From contig NZ_JAAEDL010000012.1 of the NCBI RefSeq assembly GCF_018129005.1, positions 1 to 64,000 of the forward strand: DNA of 64,000 nt, given 5' to 3'. The notes beneath the pieces are model-generated. The model made no database searches, was not told where the DNA came from, and saw only the letters and a program-made list of their open reading frames with translations. Made by a program: the position numbers and the translations under genes. This stretch comes from Neoroseomonas eburnea (lineage in GTDB: Bacteria > Pseudomonadota > Alphaproteobacteria > Acetobacterales > Acetobacteraceae). This document shows positions 55,964 through 63,874 of the stretch, in pieces (position 1 is the first letter of the stretch; the number at the start of each line of letters is the position of its first letter).

Positions 55964-57532
55964 TCAGGACCGCTTCGCGGCGAGGGCCGCGCCTGACCGC
56001 CGCCGCCGCAGCATATGCAGGACCTCGCGCGGATCGAAGGCGCCGAGCCAGGTCCCGCCGCCCGCGAAGACCGCGCCGCCGAGCCCGATCAGCACCGCTG
56101 CCATCAGCGCGCGACCCAACGAATCCGCCGCGGCCGGCAGGGCGTATGCCGCCGCCGCCACCGCCACGCCCATCGCCGCCGCCGCCGCCAGGATGCGCGG
56201 CACGGCGCGGCGCGCCCGCCGGTCCGCGACGAAGTGCCTGCGCCGCGTCAGCAGACAGAGCAGCATCGCCGCATTCGCCCAGGCGGCGAGCGAGGTGGAA
56301 AGCGCCACGCCTACATGCTGCAGCGGCCCCATCAGCACCAGGTTCAGCGCCAGGTTCAGCGCCACGGCGAAGAGCCCCAGCTTCACCGGTGTCGCCGTGT
56401 CCCCCCGCGCGAAGAAGCCCGGAGCGAAGACCTTCACCAGCACGAAGGCCGGCAGCCCCACGGCATAGGCGATCAGCGCCATGCTGCTGGCGGAGGCCTC
56501 CACTGCCCCGAAGGCGCCGCGCTGGAACAGCGCCGCGATGATCGGCCCGGCGGCGGCGGCCAGCCCGACCGCCGCCGGCAGCGTCAGCAGCAGCGACATC
56601 TCCACTGCCCGGTTCATCGAGCGATGCGCCGAAAGCGGCTGCCCCGCGCGCAACTGCCGCGACAGCAGCGGCAGCAGCGCGGTCCCGACCGCCGCGCCGA
56701 TCACCCCGAGCGGCAGCTGCGCCACCCGATCCGCGTAGTAGAGGAAGGAGATCGCGCCCGAGGGCAGCAGCGAGGCGATGACGACGTCCACCGCCAGGTT
56801 GAGCTGCACCACCCCTGCCCCGATCACGCCCGGCACCATGCGACGCAGCACCTGGCGCACCTCCGGCGTGATCGCCGGCGGGCGCAGGATGTTGAGCGCC
56901 ATGCCCGCCTGCGCCGTCGCCCACAGCACGATGGCGAGCTGCACCACGCCCGAGGCCAGCACGCCCCAGGCCAGCGCATGGCCGGCCGTCGCGACATAGG
57001 GCGTCAGGAACAGCAGCGTCGCCATCGAGATCAGGTTGAAGAAGACCGGCGCCGCGGCCGCAGCGGCGAAGCGATCCAGCCCGTTCAGCACGCCGCCCAC
57101 CAGCGCCGTCAGGCAGATCAGCATCAGGTAGGGGAAGGTGATGCGCGTCAGTTCGACGGTGAGGGCGAACTTCGCCGGATCCTCGACGAAGCCCGGCGCC
57201 AGCACGCGCATCATCTGCGGCATGAACAGGATGCCGAGCAGCACCAGCATGCCGAGCCACAGCGCCATCAGCGCGCCCATGCGCTCGGCCAGCGCCTGGG
57301 CGTTCGCGCGGCCCTCCGCGGCGAGGGTCCCGGCGAAGGCGGGCACGAAGGCGGCGTTGAAGGCGCCTTCCCCGAACAGGCGGCGGAACAGGTTGGGCAG
57401 CTTCAGCGCGATGAAGAAGGCGTCGGCCACCGGCCCGGCGCCGAGGCGGGAGGCGATCAGCATGTCCCGCGCGAAGCCGAGGATGCGGCTCGCCATGGTC
57501 CAGCCGCCGACGGTGAGCGCAGAACGGAGCAT
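55964..57532 (-). CDS. murJ: Lipid II flippase MurJ
   Basis: A 522-residue membrane protein with about 14 spans. LTVGGWTMASRILGFARDML at the start and LFRRLFGEGAFNAAFVPAFA are family hallmarks of MurJ/MviN. It moves lipid II across the inner membrane for peptidoglycan synthesis. Charged residues typical of the central cavity (Arg in RILGFARD, RRLFGEG) are present. Length is normal. It stands alone; its start at 57532 is 92 bases from the end of the OhrR-like gene on the same strand. Confidence 0.95.
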   Translation of the reverse strand: MLRSALTVGGWTMASRILGFARDMLIASRLGAGPVADAFFIALKLPNLFRRLFGEGAFNAAFVPAFAGTLAAEGRANAQALAERMGALMALWLGMLVLLGILFMPQMMRVLAPGFVEDPAKFALTVELTRITFPYLMLICLTALVGGVLNGLDRFAAAAAAPVFFNLISMATLLFLTPYVATAGHALAWGVLASGVVQLAIVLWATAQAGMALNILRPPAITPEVRQVLRRMVPGVIGAGVVQLNLAVDVVIASLLPSGAISFLYYADRVAQLPLGVIGAAVGTALLPLLSRQLRAGQPLSAHRSMNRAVEMSLLLTLPAAVGLAAAAGPIIAALFQRGAFGAVEASASSMALIAYAVGLPAFVLVKVFAPGFFARGDTATPVKLGLFAVALNLALNLVLMGPLQHVGVALSTSLAAWANAAMLLCLLTRRRHFVADRRARRAVPRILAAAAAMGVAVAAAAYALPAAADSLGRALMAAVLIGLGGAVFAGGGTWLGAFDPREVLHMLRRRRSGAALAAKRS

Positions 57533-57624
57533 GGAGGCGGATTGCCTGGGGTTCGGGGCGGAAGCAAGGCGGGAGCGATCGGTCCGCCGCGTGGCGGGCC
57601 GGTGCGGAGCGGCCGCGGGCTGCG

Positions 57625-58086
57625 TCAGGGCCGGCGGTTCAGCAGCCGGCCGCGGATGCTCTCGATCTCCCGCTGGATCCTGTCGAGATCGTCCAGGGAC
57701 ATGTCGAGGACCTCGCGGACGCAGGCGGCGATGTGCTTCGCCTCCGCGCGCAGGGCGCGGCCCTGCTCGGTGAGCCGAACACGGACCTGGCGCTCATCCT
57801 CCGGGTCGCGGGACCGCTGGATGTGGCCAAGGCCCTCGAGCCGCTTGAGCAGCGGGGTGAGCGTGTTGGATTCGAGATGCAGGGCCTCGCCCAGTTCCTT
57901 GACCGTGCGGTCGTCCCGCGCCCAGAGCGCCACCATCGCGAGGTACTGCGGATAGGTCAGGCCGATCCGGTCGAGCAGCGGCCGGTAGAACTGGTTGAAG
58001 GCGTGGCCGGTCGAATAGATCGAGAAGCACAGCATCTCATCGAGGGCCGGCCCCTGCTCGCCTGGGGGCTTCGATGGGTCGGGCAT
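57625..58086 (-). CDS. MarR family regulator, OhrR-like
   Basis: A 153-residue winged-helix repressor. [20 protein letters not shown] contains Cys20 in the place of the peroxide-sensing cysteine of OhrR, and LGLT-like, [20 protein letters not shown] (recognition helix) and [20 protein letters not shown] (wing) follow. OhrR proteins release DNA when the Cys is oxidised by organic hydroperoxides. No ohr gene is seen; the divergent neighbour is a haloperoxidase-like hydrolase. Two palindromes in the shared gap are likely operators. Confidence 0.88.
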   Translation of the reverse strand: MPDPSKPPGEQGPALDEMLCFSIYSTGHAFNQFYRPLLDRIGLTYPQYLAMVALWARDDRTVKELGEALHLESNTLTPLLKRLEGLGHIQRSRDPEDERQVRVRLTEQGRALRAEAKHIAACVREVLDMSLDDLDRIQREIESIRGRLLNRRP

Positions 58087-58119
58087 GGTGTTTCCCCGGT
58101 CGGGTGAATTGGTCTCAGC

Positions 58120-58150
58120 ATATAAGTCGCACACGATTGAATCGCCAACG
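58120..58150 (-). promoter_or_regulatory. Promoter and operator 1 of the OhrR-like gene
   Basis: On the minus strand TTGGCG (58148-58143) and TTATAT (58125-58120) are 17 bases apart, a good sigma-70 spacing. The palindrome CGCACACGATT-G-AATCGCCAACG (58128-58150) lies over the spacer and the -35 element, so binding would block the gene for the regulator itself. Confidence 0.5.
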
Positions 58151-58151
58151 C

Positions 58152-58206
58152 TTGACAATCGGGATCGAAGCAGGCAAATAACTCGTACGCGATTAAATCG
58201 TGTGCG
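58152..58206 (+). promoter_or_regulatory. Promoter and operator 2 of the alpha/beta hydrolase gene
   Basis: TTGACA at 58152-58157 with a weak AAATAA 18 bases later may be the hydrolase promoter. Just downstream is the better of the two palindromes, CGTACGCGATT-A-AATCGTGTGCG (58184-58206), 9 of 11 arm bases matching. Both operators share ACGATT/AATCG(T) cores about 56 bases apart, as expected for one regulator acting on divergent genes. Confidence 0.45.
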
Positions 58207-58246
58207 CTCGAAAATCCCTCGGGCGCTGCTGCAAGGATGCCGACGA

Positions 58247-59215
58247 ATGGCCCCGCCCCCCGAACGGTCTGCGCCCCTGGCACGGCGGGATGCGCTTTTC
58301 GCCGGTGGCGCGCTGATCGCGGCAGGCGCGCTGCCGGCAACGACGGAAGCCGCCGCACCCCCCGTTCAATCCACCCGACAAGGAGCACGCGACATGAACT
58401 TCATCACCACCCGGGACGGCACGCGGATCGCCTACAAGGATTGGGGCAGCGGCCAACCGATCGTGTTCGCCCATGGCTGGCCCCTCAGCGGCGATGCCTG
58501 GGACGCCCAGATGCTGTTCTTCGGGCAGAACGGCTATCGCGTCATCGCCCATGACCGGCGTGGCCATGGCCGTTCCGACCAGCCCTGGCAGGGCAACAAC
58601 ATGGACCAGTACGCCGACGACCTGGCCGAGCTGATCGAGACGCTCGACCTGCGGAACCTGGTGTTGGTCGGGCATTCCACCGGTGGCGGGGAGGTGGTGC
58701 ACTACATCGGCCGTCACGGCACGGCGCGTGTCGCCAAGGTGGTGCTGGTCGGCGCCGTGCCGCCGATCATGCTGAAGACAGACGCCAATCCCGAGGGCAC
58801 GCCGATCGAGGCCTTCGACGGCATCCGCAAGGGCACGGCGACCAACCGGGCGCAGCTCTTCCGCGACCTGACGACGCCCTTCTACGGCTTCAACCGTCCC
58901 GGCGCGCAGGTCAGCGAGGGGCTGCGCGAGTCCTTCTGGCTGATGGGCATGCAGGGCGGCATCAAGGGCCAGTACGACTGCATCCGCGAGTTCTCGGAGG
59001 TGGACTACACCGCCGATCTCAGGAAGGTCGACAGGCCGACCCTGATCATCCACGGCGATGACGACCAGATCGTGCCGATCGCCGCCTCCGCCGAAAAGGC
59101 GGCGCGGATCGTCCCGGACGCGGAACTCAGGATCTACCAGGGTGCCAGCCACGGCCTGGCGCAGGTCGACCCGGACAGCTTCAACGCCGACGTGCTGCGC
59201 TTCGTCCGCGCCTGA
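58247..59215 (+). CDS. Alpha/beta hydrolase, non-heme haloperoxidase type, with Tat-like signal
   Basis: A 322-residue protein. Its core (from [20 protein letters not shown]) is a cofactor-free haloperoxidase/arylesterase: oxyanion [10 protein letters not shown], nucleophile Ser in [14 protein letters not shown], Asp in [10 protein letters not shown] and His in GASHGLAQ. Before the core is a Tat-like signal, [20 protein letters not shown]. Start at 58247 has AAGGA upstream and exports the protein; a second ATG at 58394 has a perfect AAGGAG and would give a 273-residue cytoplasmic form. Divergent from the OhrR-like gene and probably controlled by it. Confidence 0.88.
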   Translation: MAPPPERSAPLARRDALFAGGALIAAGALPATTEAAAPPVQSTRQGARDMNFITTRDGTRIAYKDWGSGQPIVFAHGWPLSGDAWDAQMLFFGQNGYRVIAHDRRGHGRSDQPWQGNNMDQYADDLAELIETLDLRNLVLVGHSTGGGEVVHYIGRHGTARVAKVVLVGAVPPIMLKTDANPEGTPIEAFDGIRKGTATNRAQLFRDLTTPFYGFNRPGAQVSEGLRESFWLMGMQGGIKGQYDCIREFSEVDYTADLRKVDRPTLIIHGDDDQIVPIAASAEKAARIVPDAELRIYQGASHGLAQVDPDSFNADVLRFVRA

Positions 59216-59273
59216 AGCGGTGGCCGACCGCCCTCGCTCGCGGCGCGCACCGCAAGGGCCAGAAAGGTTGAGG

Positions 59274-59301
59274 GAGGGGGGGAGTTGCCTTCTCCCCCCT
59301 C
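59274..59301. terminator. Family I type hairpin between convergent genes
   Basis: GAGGGGGGGAG and TTCTCCCCCCTC pair around a short loop (TTGCC) between the hydrolase stop and the glycosyltransferase stop; the last base belongs to the latter. GGTTGAGGG before it matches the flank of the 34.94 kb element. Confidence 0.55.
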
Positions 59302-60413
59302 TACAACCCCAGCAGGTCGAGCGTCCGCCCGATGATCTTCGCCTCGTCGAAGCGTTCGAGCGCCAGCGCCCGCCCGGCCTCGCCCATCCGCGCCCGCAGT
59401 GCCGGGTCCGCGGCCAGCCGCGACAGCGCCGCCGCCAGCGGCCCGTCCTGCATCGGCGGCACGATGAGGCCGGTTTCGCCGTCCACCACCTGTTCGCGCG
59501 GGCCGCGGATGTCGGTGGCGACCACCGGCAGGCCGGTCATCATCGCCTCGATGACGCTCATCGGCAGGCCCTCGAAATGGGAGGGCAGGCAGAAGACGTC
59601 GGCGGCGGCGAGCACGCGCGCGACGTCGTGGCGGTAGCCGAGGCGCCGGATGCGGCCGCCGAGCGCGGCCTCGGCCTGGGCGAAGAGGGGTTCGAGGTCC
59701 TCCCCATGGTCGGAGGCCAGGCGCTCCCCCACCACCCAGAGCACCGTGTTCGCCGGCGTCGCCGCCATCGCGCGCAGCAGTTCCGGGTGGCCCTTGTGGC
59801 GCACCAGGCGGGAGACCACGACGACGACGCAATCCTCCGCGCGTGCGCCGAGCTCCGCCCGCAGCGTGGTGCGTGCCGCGGCGTCAGGATGGAACAGCGC
59901 GGGGTCGCGTCCGTTCAGCACCGCCGTCGCGTCGCGATGGATGCCGAGGCGGCGGGCATCGGCGGCTTCCTCCGCGCTGACGGTGAGGAAGACGTCGGTG
60001 ACGCGGCCGGCGACCTGCTCCATCCGCAACGAGAGCTGCCGCCGCCACCAGGGCCCGGGCTGATTGAAGAGGAAGCCGTGGCAGGTATAGGCGATGCGCG
60101 GAACGCCGGCGGCCCTGGCCGCGAGCCGTGCGAGCAGGCCGCTGATCGGCATGTGCGCGTGCACCAGGTCGAAGCGTTCCCGCCGGAACAGGTCGTACAG
60201 GGCGCGAAAGGCGCGGGCCTGGGCGACCGGGTTGAGGCTGCGCGCCATCGGCACGGGCTCGATGCGGAAGCCCTCGGCGCGGGGGATCTCGAGCAGCGGG
60301 CCCTCGGCGCAGACGCCGACGACCTCGTGGCCGCGGTCACGGGCGCCGCGCATGACCGGCAGCAGGAAGTGCCGGAGGGAGAAGTCGACGTTGGTGATCT
60401 CGCAGATCTTCAT
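59301..60413 (-). CDS. Glycosyltransferase family 4
   Basis: A 370-residue GT-B enzyme. The N-terminal half (MKICEITNVDFSLRHFLLPV, VHAHMPISGLLARLAAR) binds acceptor; the C-terminal half carries the family 4 donor site VVVVVSRLVRHKGHPELLRA and the E-x7-E motif in PSHFEGLPMSVIEAMMTG. It transfers a sugar from a nucleotide donor, probably in exopolysaccharide or lipopolysaccharide synthesis. It stands alone with no cluster around it, so the product is unknown. Confidence 0.9.
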   Translation of the reverse strand: MKICEITNVDFSLRHFLLPVMRGARDRGHEVVGVCAEGPLLEIPRAEGFRIEPVPMARSLNPVAQARAFRALYDLFRRERFDLVHAHMPISGLLARLAARAAGVPRIAYTCHGFLFNQPGPWWRRQLSLRMEQVAGRVTDVFLTVSAEEAADARRLGIHRDATAVLNGRDPALFHPDAAARTTLRAELGARAEDCVVVVVSRLVRHKGHPELLRAMAATPANTVLWVVGERLASDHGEDLEPLFAQAEAALGGRIRRLGYRHDVARVLAAADVFCLPSHFEGLPMSVIEAMMTGLPVVATDIRGPREQVVDGETGLIVPPMQDGPLAAALSRLAADPALRARMGEAGRALALERFDEAKIIGRTLDLLGL

Positions 60414-60500
60414 GCGCGGCGGGGCTTAGGCCAGATCACGGGGTGGGGCGAGGGGGGGGGAGAGACATCGCGGCAGGGGTGTGAAGGCCGGAGGGGCGCT

Positions 60501-60643
60501 GCCCCATGCGCACCATGATGTTGCGCTGTTGGTTGGAGAGGGGCCCTGCCCCTCTCCAAACCTCACCCCGCCAGGGTGCAGTGCACCCTGGACCCGCCGA
60601 TACCTGGTGCCGGACATGGAAACGCGCCGCGAGGCGCGTTTCC
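60501..60643. repeat. Family II unit and terminator hairpin
   Basis: GGAGAGGGGC/GCCCCTCTCC (about 60536-60558) and CCAGGGTGC/GCACCCTGG (about 60571-60592) with flanks nearly identical to 15511-15634, followed by GGAAACGCGCC/GGCGCGTTTCC with loop GCGA (60618-60643). The last hairpin is ten bases from the L,D-transpeptidase stop. The whole lies between the 5' end of the glycosyltransferase and the 3' end of the transpeptidase. Confidence 0.6.
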
Positions 60644-60653
60644 AAGCGGGCTC

Positions 60654-61151
60654 TCAGCCAAGGATCTCCAGCGCGTCCATCCCCGCCGCGAGCAGCCTCC
60701 GCAGCTCGCCCTCCGGCAGTGCCACGCAGCCTTCTGTCGGTCCCAGCCCGGGCCGTGCGACGTGCAGGAAGATGGCGCTGCCCCGCCCTGGCACGACCGG
60801 TGCGTCGTTCCAGCCGAGCACGCCGATGACGTCGTACACCGTGTCATCCCGCCAGAGTCGTTCGTGCCGCGCCGGGTGAGGAAGGCGGACCGGCCGGTTG
60901 TAGTCGCGATGTCCGGGGTCGTCGCACCAGCCATCCTCCGGGGCGATCGGCTCGGCGGGCAGTGCGCAGGCCGGGCGCGCCCCGCGATCGGCGCGCCAGA
61001 GAATGCGGCGGACAGGCAGCAGGCCGATCGGCGTGGCGCCGTCGCCTTCGATCTTGTCCGCACGGATGCCGCCGGCGCCGAGGGCACAGCGCAGGGTCTC
61101 GCCGCGGAAGCGGAGCAGGCCGTCCGGGGTGACGCGGGCGATGCCGGTCAT
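60654..61151 (-). CDS. L,D-transpeptidase family (YkuD) protein
   Basis: A 165-residue YkuD-domain protein. His130 in AIFLHVARPG and Cys142 in GPTEGCVALP form the usual catalytic pair (HxxxxxxxxTxGC). Early motifs RCALGAGGIRADKIEGDGAT and PIGLLPVRRIL, and DDPGHRDYNRPVRLP, match the short alphaproteobacterial group. There is no signal peptide, which is usual in this group. Expected to form or trim L,D links in peptidoglycan. Its ATG overlaps the stop of the membrane protein gene, third in a MarR-led operon. Confidence 0.9.
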   Translation of the reverse strand: MTGIARVTPDGLLRFRGETLRCALGAGGIRADKIEGDGATPIGLLPVRRILWRADRGARPACALPAEPIAPEDGWCDDPGHRDYNRPVRLPHPARHERLWRDDTVYDVIGVLGWNDAPVVPGRGSAIFLHVARPGLGPTEGCVALPEGELRRLLAAGMDALEILG

Positions 61152-61597
61152 GCTGCGCGCCGCCGCGCAAGGCGGCCGGACAGCGCCAGCCCATCGCGGA
61201 CCATCAGGCCCATCAGCGTGATGTTGAGGGCACCGGCGGCCAGCTCGATGGCCTGCACCACCAGGAAGCCAGTCCCGAAATCGCCGGCCGCCGCCCGCGC
61301 CTGAAGAAAGATGGCCGAGGGCAGCAGGATCAGCAGCCCGTTCGCCGCGATCAGCGGCATGCGCCGGCGCTTGGCCGCGATGCGCGGCTGCGCCGCCTTG
61401 CCGCCGAGGCGGAAGCCCGTCCCCCCGGCCATCGCCATGGCCGGGACCAGCACGACCATGCCCCAGAGAATGGCAGTCTTGGCCGTGCGGATGGCCTCGG
61501 CGCTGCCTGTGAGTTCGCTGAGCGCGGTCGCGGTCCAGAAGCCCAGGATGCAGAGCAGGGCGGTCATTCCGGCGATCGGATGCAGGCGGCGGATCAT
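61148..61597 (-). CDS. Four-span membrane protein of unknown function
   Basis: A 149-residue protein with four hydrophobic segments (about 8-26, 42-60, 81-98, 110-134) and basic loops (KAAQPRIAAKRRRM). No family is recognised with confidence. It overlaps the MarR gene before it and the L,D-transpeptidase gene after it by four bases each, so the three are translated together; a role in the envelope is possible from this context only. Confidence 0.75.
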   Translation of the reverse strand: MIRRLHPIAGMTALLCILGFWTATALSELTGSAEAIRTAKTAILWGMVVLVPAMAMAGGTGFRLGGKAAQPRIAAKRRRMPLIAANGLLILLPSAIFLQARAAAGDFGTGFLVVQAIELAAGALNITLMGLMVRDGLALSGRLARRRAA

Positions 61598-62061
61598 GGG
61601 GCGGGCTCCTCGCTGCGGAGAGTGTCCAGGCGTGTGCGGAGCAGGCGCAGCAACGCGGCGGCGGCGTCCGCCTCTGCGGGTGGGATTCCGCGAAGCAGCG
61701 TGTCCGCAAGCGGCCCCCAGCGTGCCGAGGCGCCTTCGAAGGCTGCGCGCCCGGCATCGGTGAGGTGCAGCAGCGGCGCACGCCGATGCCCCGGATTGGC
61801 GGCGAAGGCCACGAGACCAGCGGCAGCCAGGTCGTTGGCGACGCGCTGCACGGACTGGCGTGCCAAGCCCATGGCGCGGGCGATTCCCGCGACGGTGAGG
61901 GCGCCGCCGGCCTCGGCGACGGCGCCAAGGATCTGCCAGCGCGCGCTGGTGAGCCCGAGCGGTGCCACCAGCGCATCGCCGGTGGCGAGCAGCGCGCCGT
62001 TGAGGCGGAAGACCTCCAGCGCCAGGCGGCTGGCGGGATGGTCGAAGGTGTTGGCGGACAT
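61594..62061 (-). CDS. MarR family transcriptional regulator
   Basis: A 155-residue winged-helix protein: LGLTSARWQILGAVAEAGGA, recognition helix IARAMGLARQSVQRVANDLA, wing FAANPGHRRAPLLHLTDAGR. It leads the operon with the membrane protein and the L,D-transpeptidase. The start at 62061 has no ribosome site; two palindromes directly upstream suggest self-repression and the message may be leaderless. Longer in-frame starts upstream cross the palindromes and are unlikely. Confidence 0.9.
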   Translation of the reverse strand: MSANTFDHPASRLALEVFRLNGALLATGDALVAPLGLTSARWQILGAVAEAGGALTVAGIARAMGLARQSVQRVANDLAAAGLVAFAANPGHRRAPLLHLTDAGRAAFEGASARWGPLADTLLRGIPPAEADAAAALLRLLRTRLDTLRSEEPAP

Positions 62062-62062
62062 T

Positions 62063-62099
62063 ACGACATCATACTGTCGTTTTGACAGGATGCTGTCAA
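62063..62099 (-). promoter_or_regulatory. Tandem palindromic operators GACA-N6-TGTC
   Basis: Two adjacent palindromes: ACGACA-TCATAC-TGTCGT (62063-62080) and TTGACAG-GATG-CTGTCAA (62082-62099). Both have GACA and TGTC separated by six bases, and their centres are 19 bases apart, nearly two helical turns. On the minus strand TTGACA (62099-62094) may be the -35 box and TATGAT (62073-62068) a -10 box at wide spacing. They begin two bases before the MarR ATG. Confidence 0.65.
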
Positions 62100-62326
62100 T
62101 ATACTGCGAAGAGCGCCCCGCACGCTTGAAGCGGCTCCCGTGCCGGGAGGCTCCGATCCAGGCCTCCATCACGATGAAAGCGGGGCGACGCGATCCGTCC
62201 TGTTCCGGCGCCGGGCGGAAGCCGAAATCTTCGGCGGCACCTCCGCGAGGGGCACGCACCGCCGGCGCCCCTCCCCGCCGTGGATCCCGTTGCGGAGGCG
62301 GTGCATCCGCAATCGGGCAGCGTCGG

Positions 62327-62425
62327 CCAAAAGGCCTCCGGAAAACCATGATCACGGCATCGCGGGTGCAGGGGACCGCGTCCCCTGCTGGGGGAGTACG
62401 AGGGGACGACGCCCCCTCGATCCGG
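62327..62425. repeat. Family II fragment and paired hairpins before the ribA stop
   Basis: GGCCAAAAGGCCTCCGGAAAACC, written here in part as CCAAAAGGCCTCCGG, is a worn family II half unit. It is followed by GCAGGGGAC/GTCCCCTGC and CGAGGGG..CCCCTCG hairpins that match 26133-26183 in order and spacing. The gap 62100-62428 shows no gene. Confidence 0.55.
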
Positions 62426-62428
62426 CAC

Positions 62429-63613
62429 CTACCCGAGGATGTGCCCGAAGCGTTCCGCCTTGGTCCGAAGGTAGCCGTCGTTCACGCCGTTGGGGTCGAA
62501 AGCGTGTGCCTCGCGGCCCAACACCTCGATCCCGCAGGCGGACAGGCCTTCGATCTTGTCCGGATTGTTGGTCAGCAACCGCACGCGTTCGACGCCGACC
62601 GCGCGCAGCATGGTGGCTGCGACCAGGAAGCTGCGCTCATCCGCCCCGTAACCGAGTGCCCGGTTCGCATCGAGCGTGTCGAGCCCGCCGTCCTGCAGCG
62701 TGTAGGCGCGCAGCTTGTTCACCAGGCCGATGCCGCGGCCTTCCTGCGCCAGGTAGAGCAGCACTCCGCCTTCCGGGTCCTGCGCCATGCGCCTGATGGC
62801 GCCGCGGAGTTGCGGCCCGCAGTCGCATCGCAGCGACCCCAGCAGATCGCCGGTGAAGCACTCTGAATGTGCGCGGACGAGGGGAGCGCCGCCCTCGGCG
62901 GCGGTCTTCTCCGGCGTGCCGACGAGGATCGCGAGATGCTCGATGCCGCCATCGGCGGCGCGGAAGGCGATGATCCGGGCTTGCGGCGCGTCCTCAAGGG
63001 GCACGCGGGCCTCCGCCACGCGCGCGAGGGAAGTCGCGGCGGCGGCGGGATAGGCGAGCACCTCCGCTGCCGGCACCTGCAGCAGCCCGAGCCGCGGCGC
63101 CGCCGCCTCGCTCGCCGGTGCGGCGACGAGGGCAGGCAGCAGCCGGCCGAGCTTGGCAAGCGCGATCGCGGCCTGGGCGAGCGGCGGCGCGGCGACGCGT
63201 TCGGGCACCTCGGGCAGAAGACGCTCGGCGGTGGGATCCGCAAGACTGCGCAGCGCCTCGGGTGCGAGCAGGGTGGGCAGCAGGCGCAGTGCGACGATGC
63301 CATCCTCCTCCGCCGCATGGGGGACCGGGCGCTGCAGCACGGCGGCGGCGCGCACCGGGGCGAGCAGCAGCGCCGCCGGGGCCAGCGCCGCGCCGGCAAG
63401 ATCCGCCAGGCCCCGCGCGCCCACCGTCTCCGCCGCTGCGACGACGAGGGCGGTGTCACCCCCTTGCAGGACGACGGGGGTGCCGCGCCGCAGCTCCGAC
63501 ATCGCGCGGTGCACCTGACGGAGCGCCATCACTCGCGGGTCTGCCTGCTGCGGTGCGCCGAGAGAGGGCTCTGTGGCAGGGCTGCCGGAAGGCGTCATCG
63601 TCTGGCGTTCCAT
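62429..63613 (-). CDS. ribA: GTP cyclohydrolase II with degenerate N-terminal RibB-like domain
   Basis: A 394-residue protein. The C-terminal 200 residues are GTP cyclohydrolase II, first step of riboflavin synthesis: VRAHSECFTGDLLGSLRCDC holds the zinc Cys ligands and LAQEGRGIGLVNKLRAY the GTP site; NNPDKIEGL is also typical. The N-terminal 190 residues align in position with the dihydroxybutanone phosphate synthase half of RibBA but lack its acidic active-site motif, and are rich in Ala and Leu. Start ATG 63613 (or 63598, which has GGAA upstream). Confidence 0.92.
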   Translation of the reverse strand: MERQTMTPSGSPATEPSLGAPQQADPRVMALRQVHRAMSELRRGTPVVLQGGDTALVVAAAETVGARGLADLAGAALAPAALLLAPVRAAAVLQRPVPHAAEEDGIVALRLLPTLLAPEALRSLADPTAERLLPEVPERVAAPPLAQAAIALAKLGRLLPALVAAPASEAAAPRLGLLQVPAAEVLAYPAAAATSLARVAEARVPLEDAPQARIIAFRAADGGIEHLAILVGTPEKTAAEGGAPLVRAHSECFTGDLLGSLRCDCGPQLRGAIRRMAQDPEGGVLLYLAQEGRGIGLVNKLRAYTLQDGGLDTLDANRALGYGADERSFLVAATMLRAVGVERVRLLTNNPDKIEGLSACGIEVLGREAHAFDPNGVNDGYLRTKAERFGHILG

Positions 63614-63874
63614 TCTTCAGGCCATGGCGCTCCGGGAATGTGGCGCGCGCGTGGCGTCGGTTCGGCCCGACGGCATGTGGTGCGGGTGGCCCGAGCGTCC
63701 AGATGCGGATGATCCGAGCGCGCCGATGCATGAAACAGCAGTCACAGTGCTGCGAGAATGACCCCTGCTGCGCTCGCATATGGCAGACGCCTCGCCTACA
63801 AACCATAGTAGACGTGGGGAATCGGCCTTCCGCTCGTATGTTGCAGGGCCGATTGATGATAGGGGATATGGAGC

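Noticed and set aside
63780-63874. A sigma-70 promoter for the response regulator gene.
   Set aside because: The gap is relatively A+T-rich, but no pair of boxes with correct spacing could be defended.
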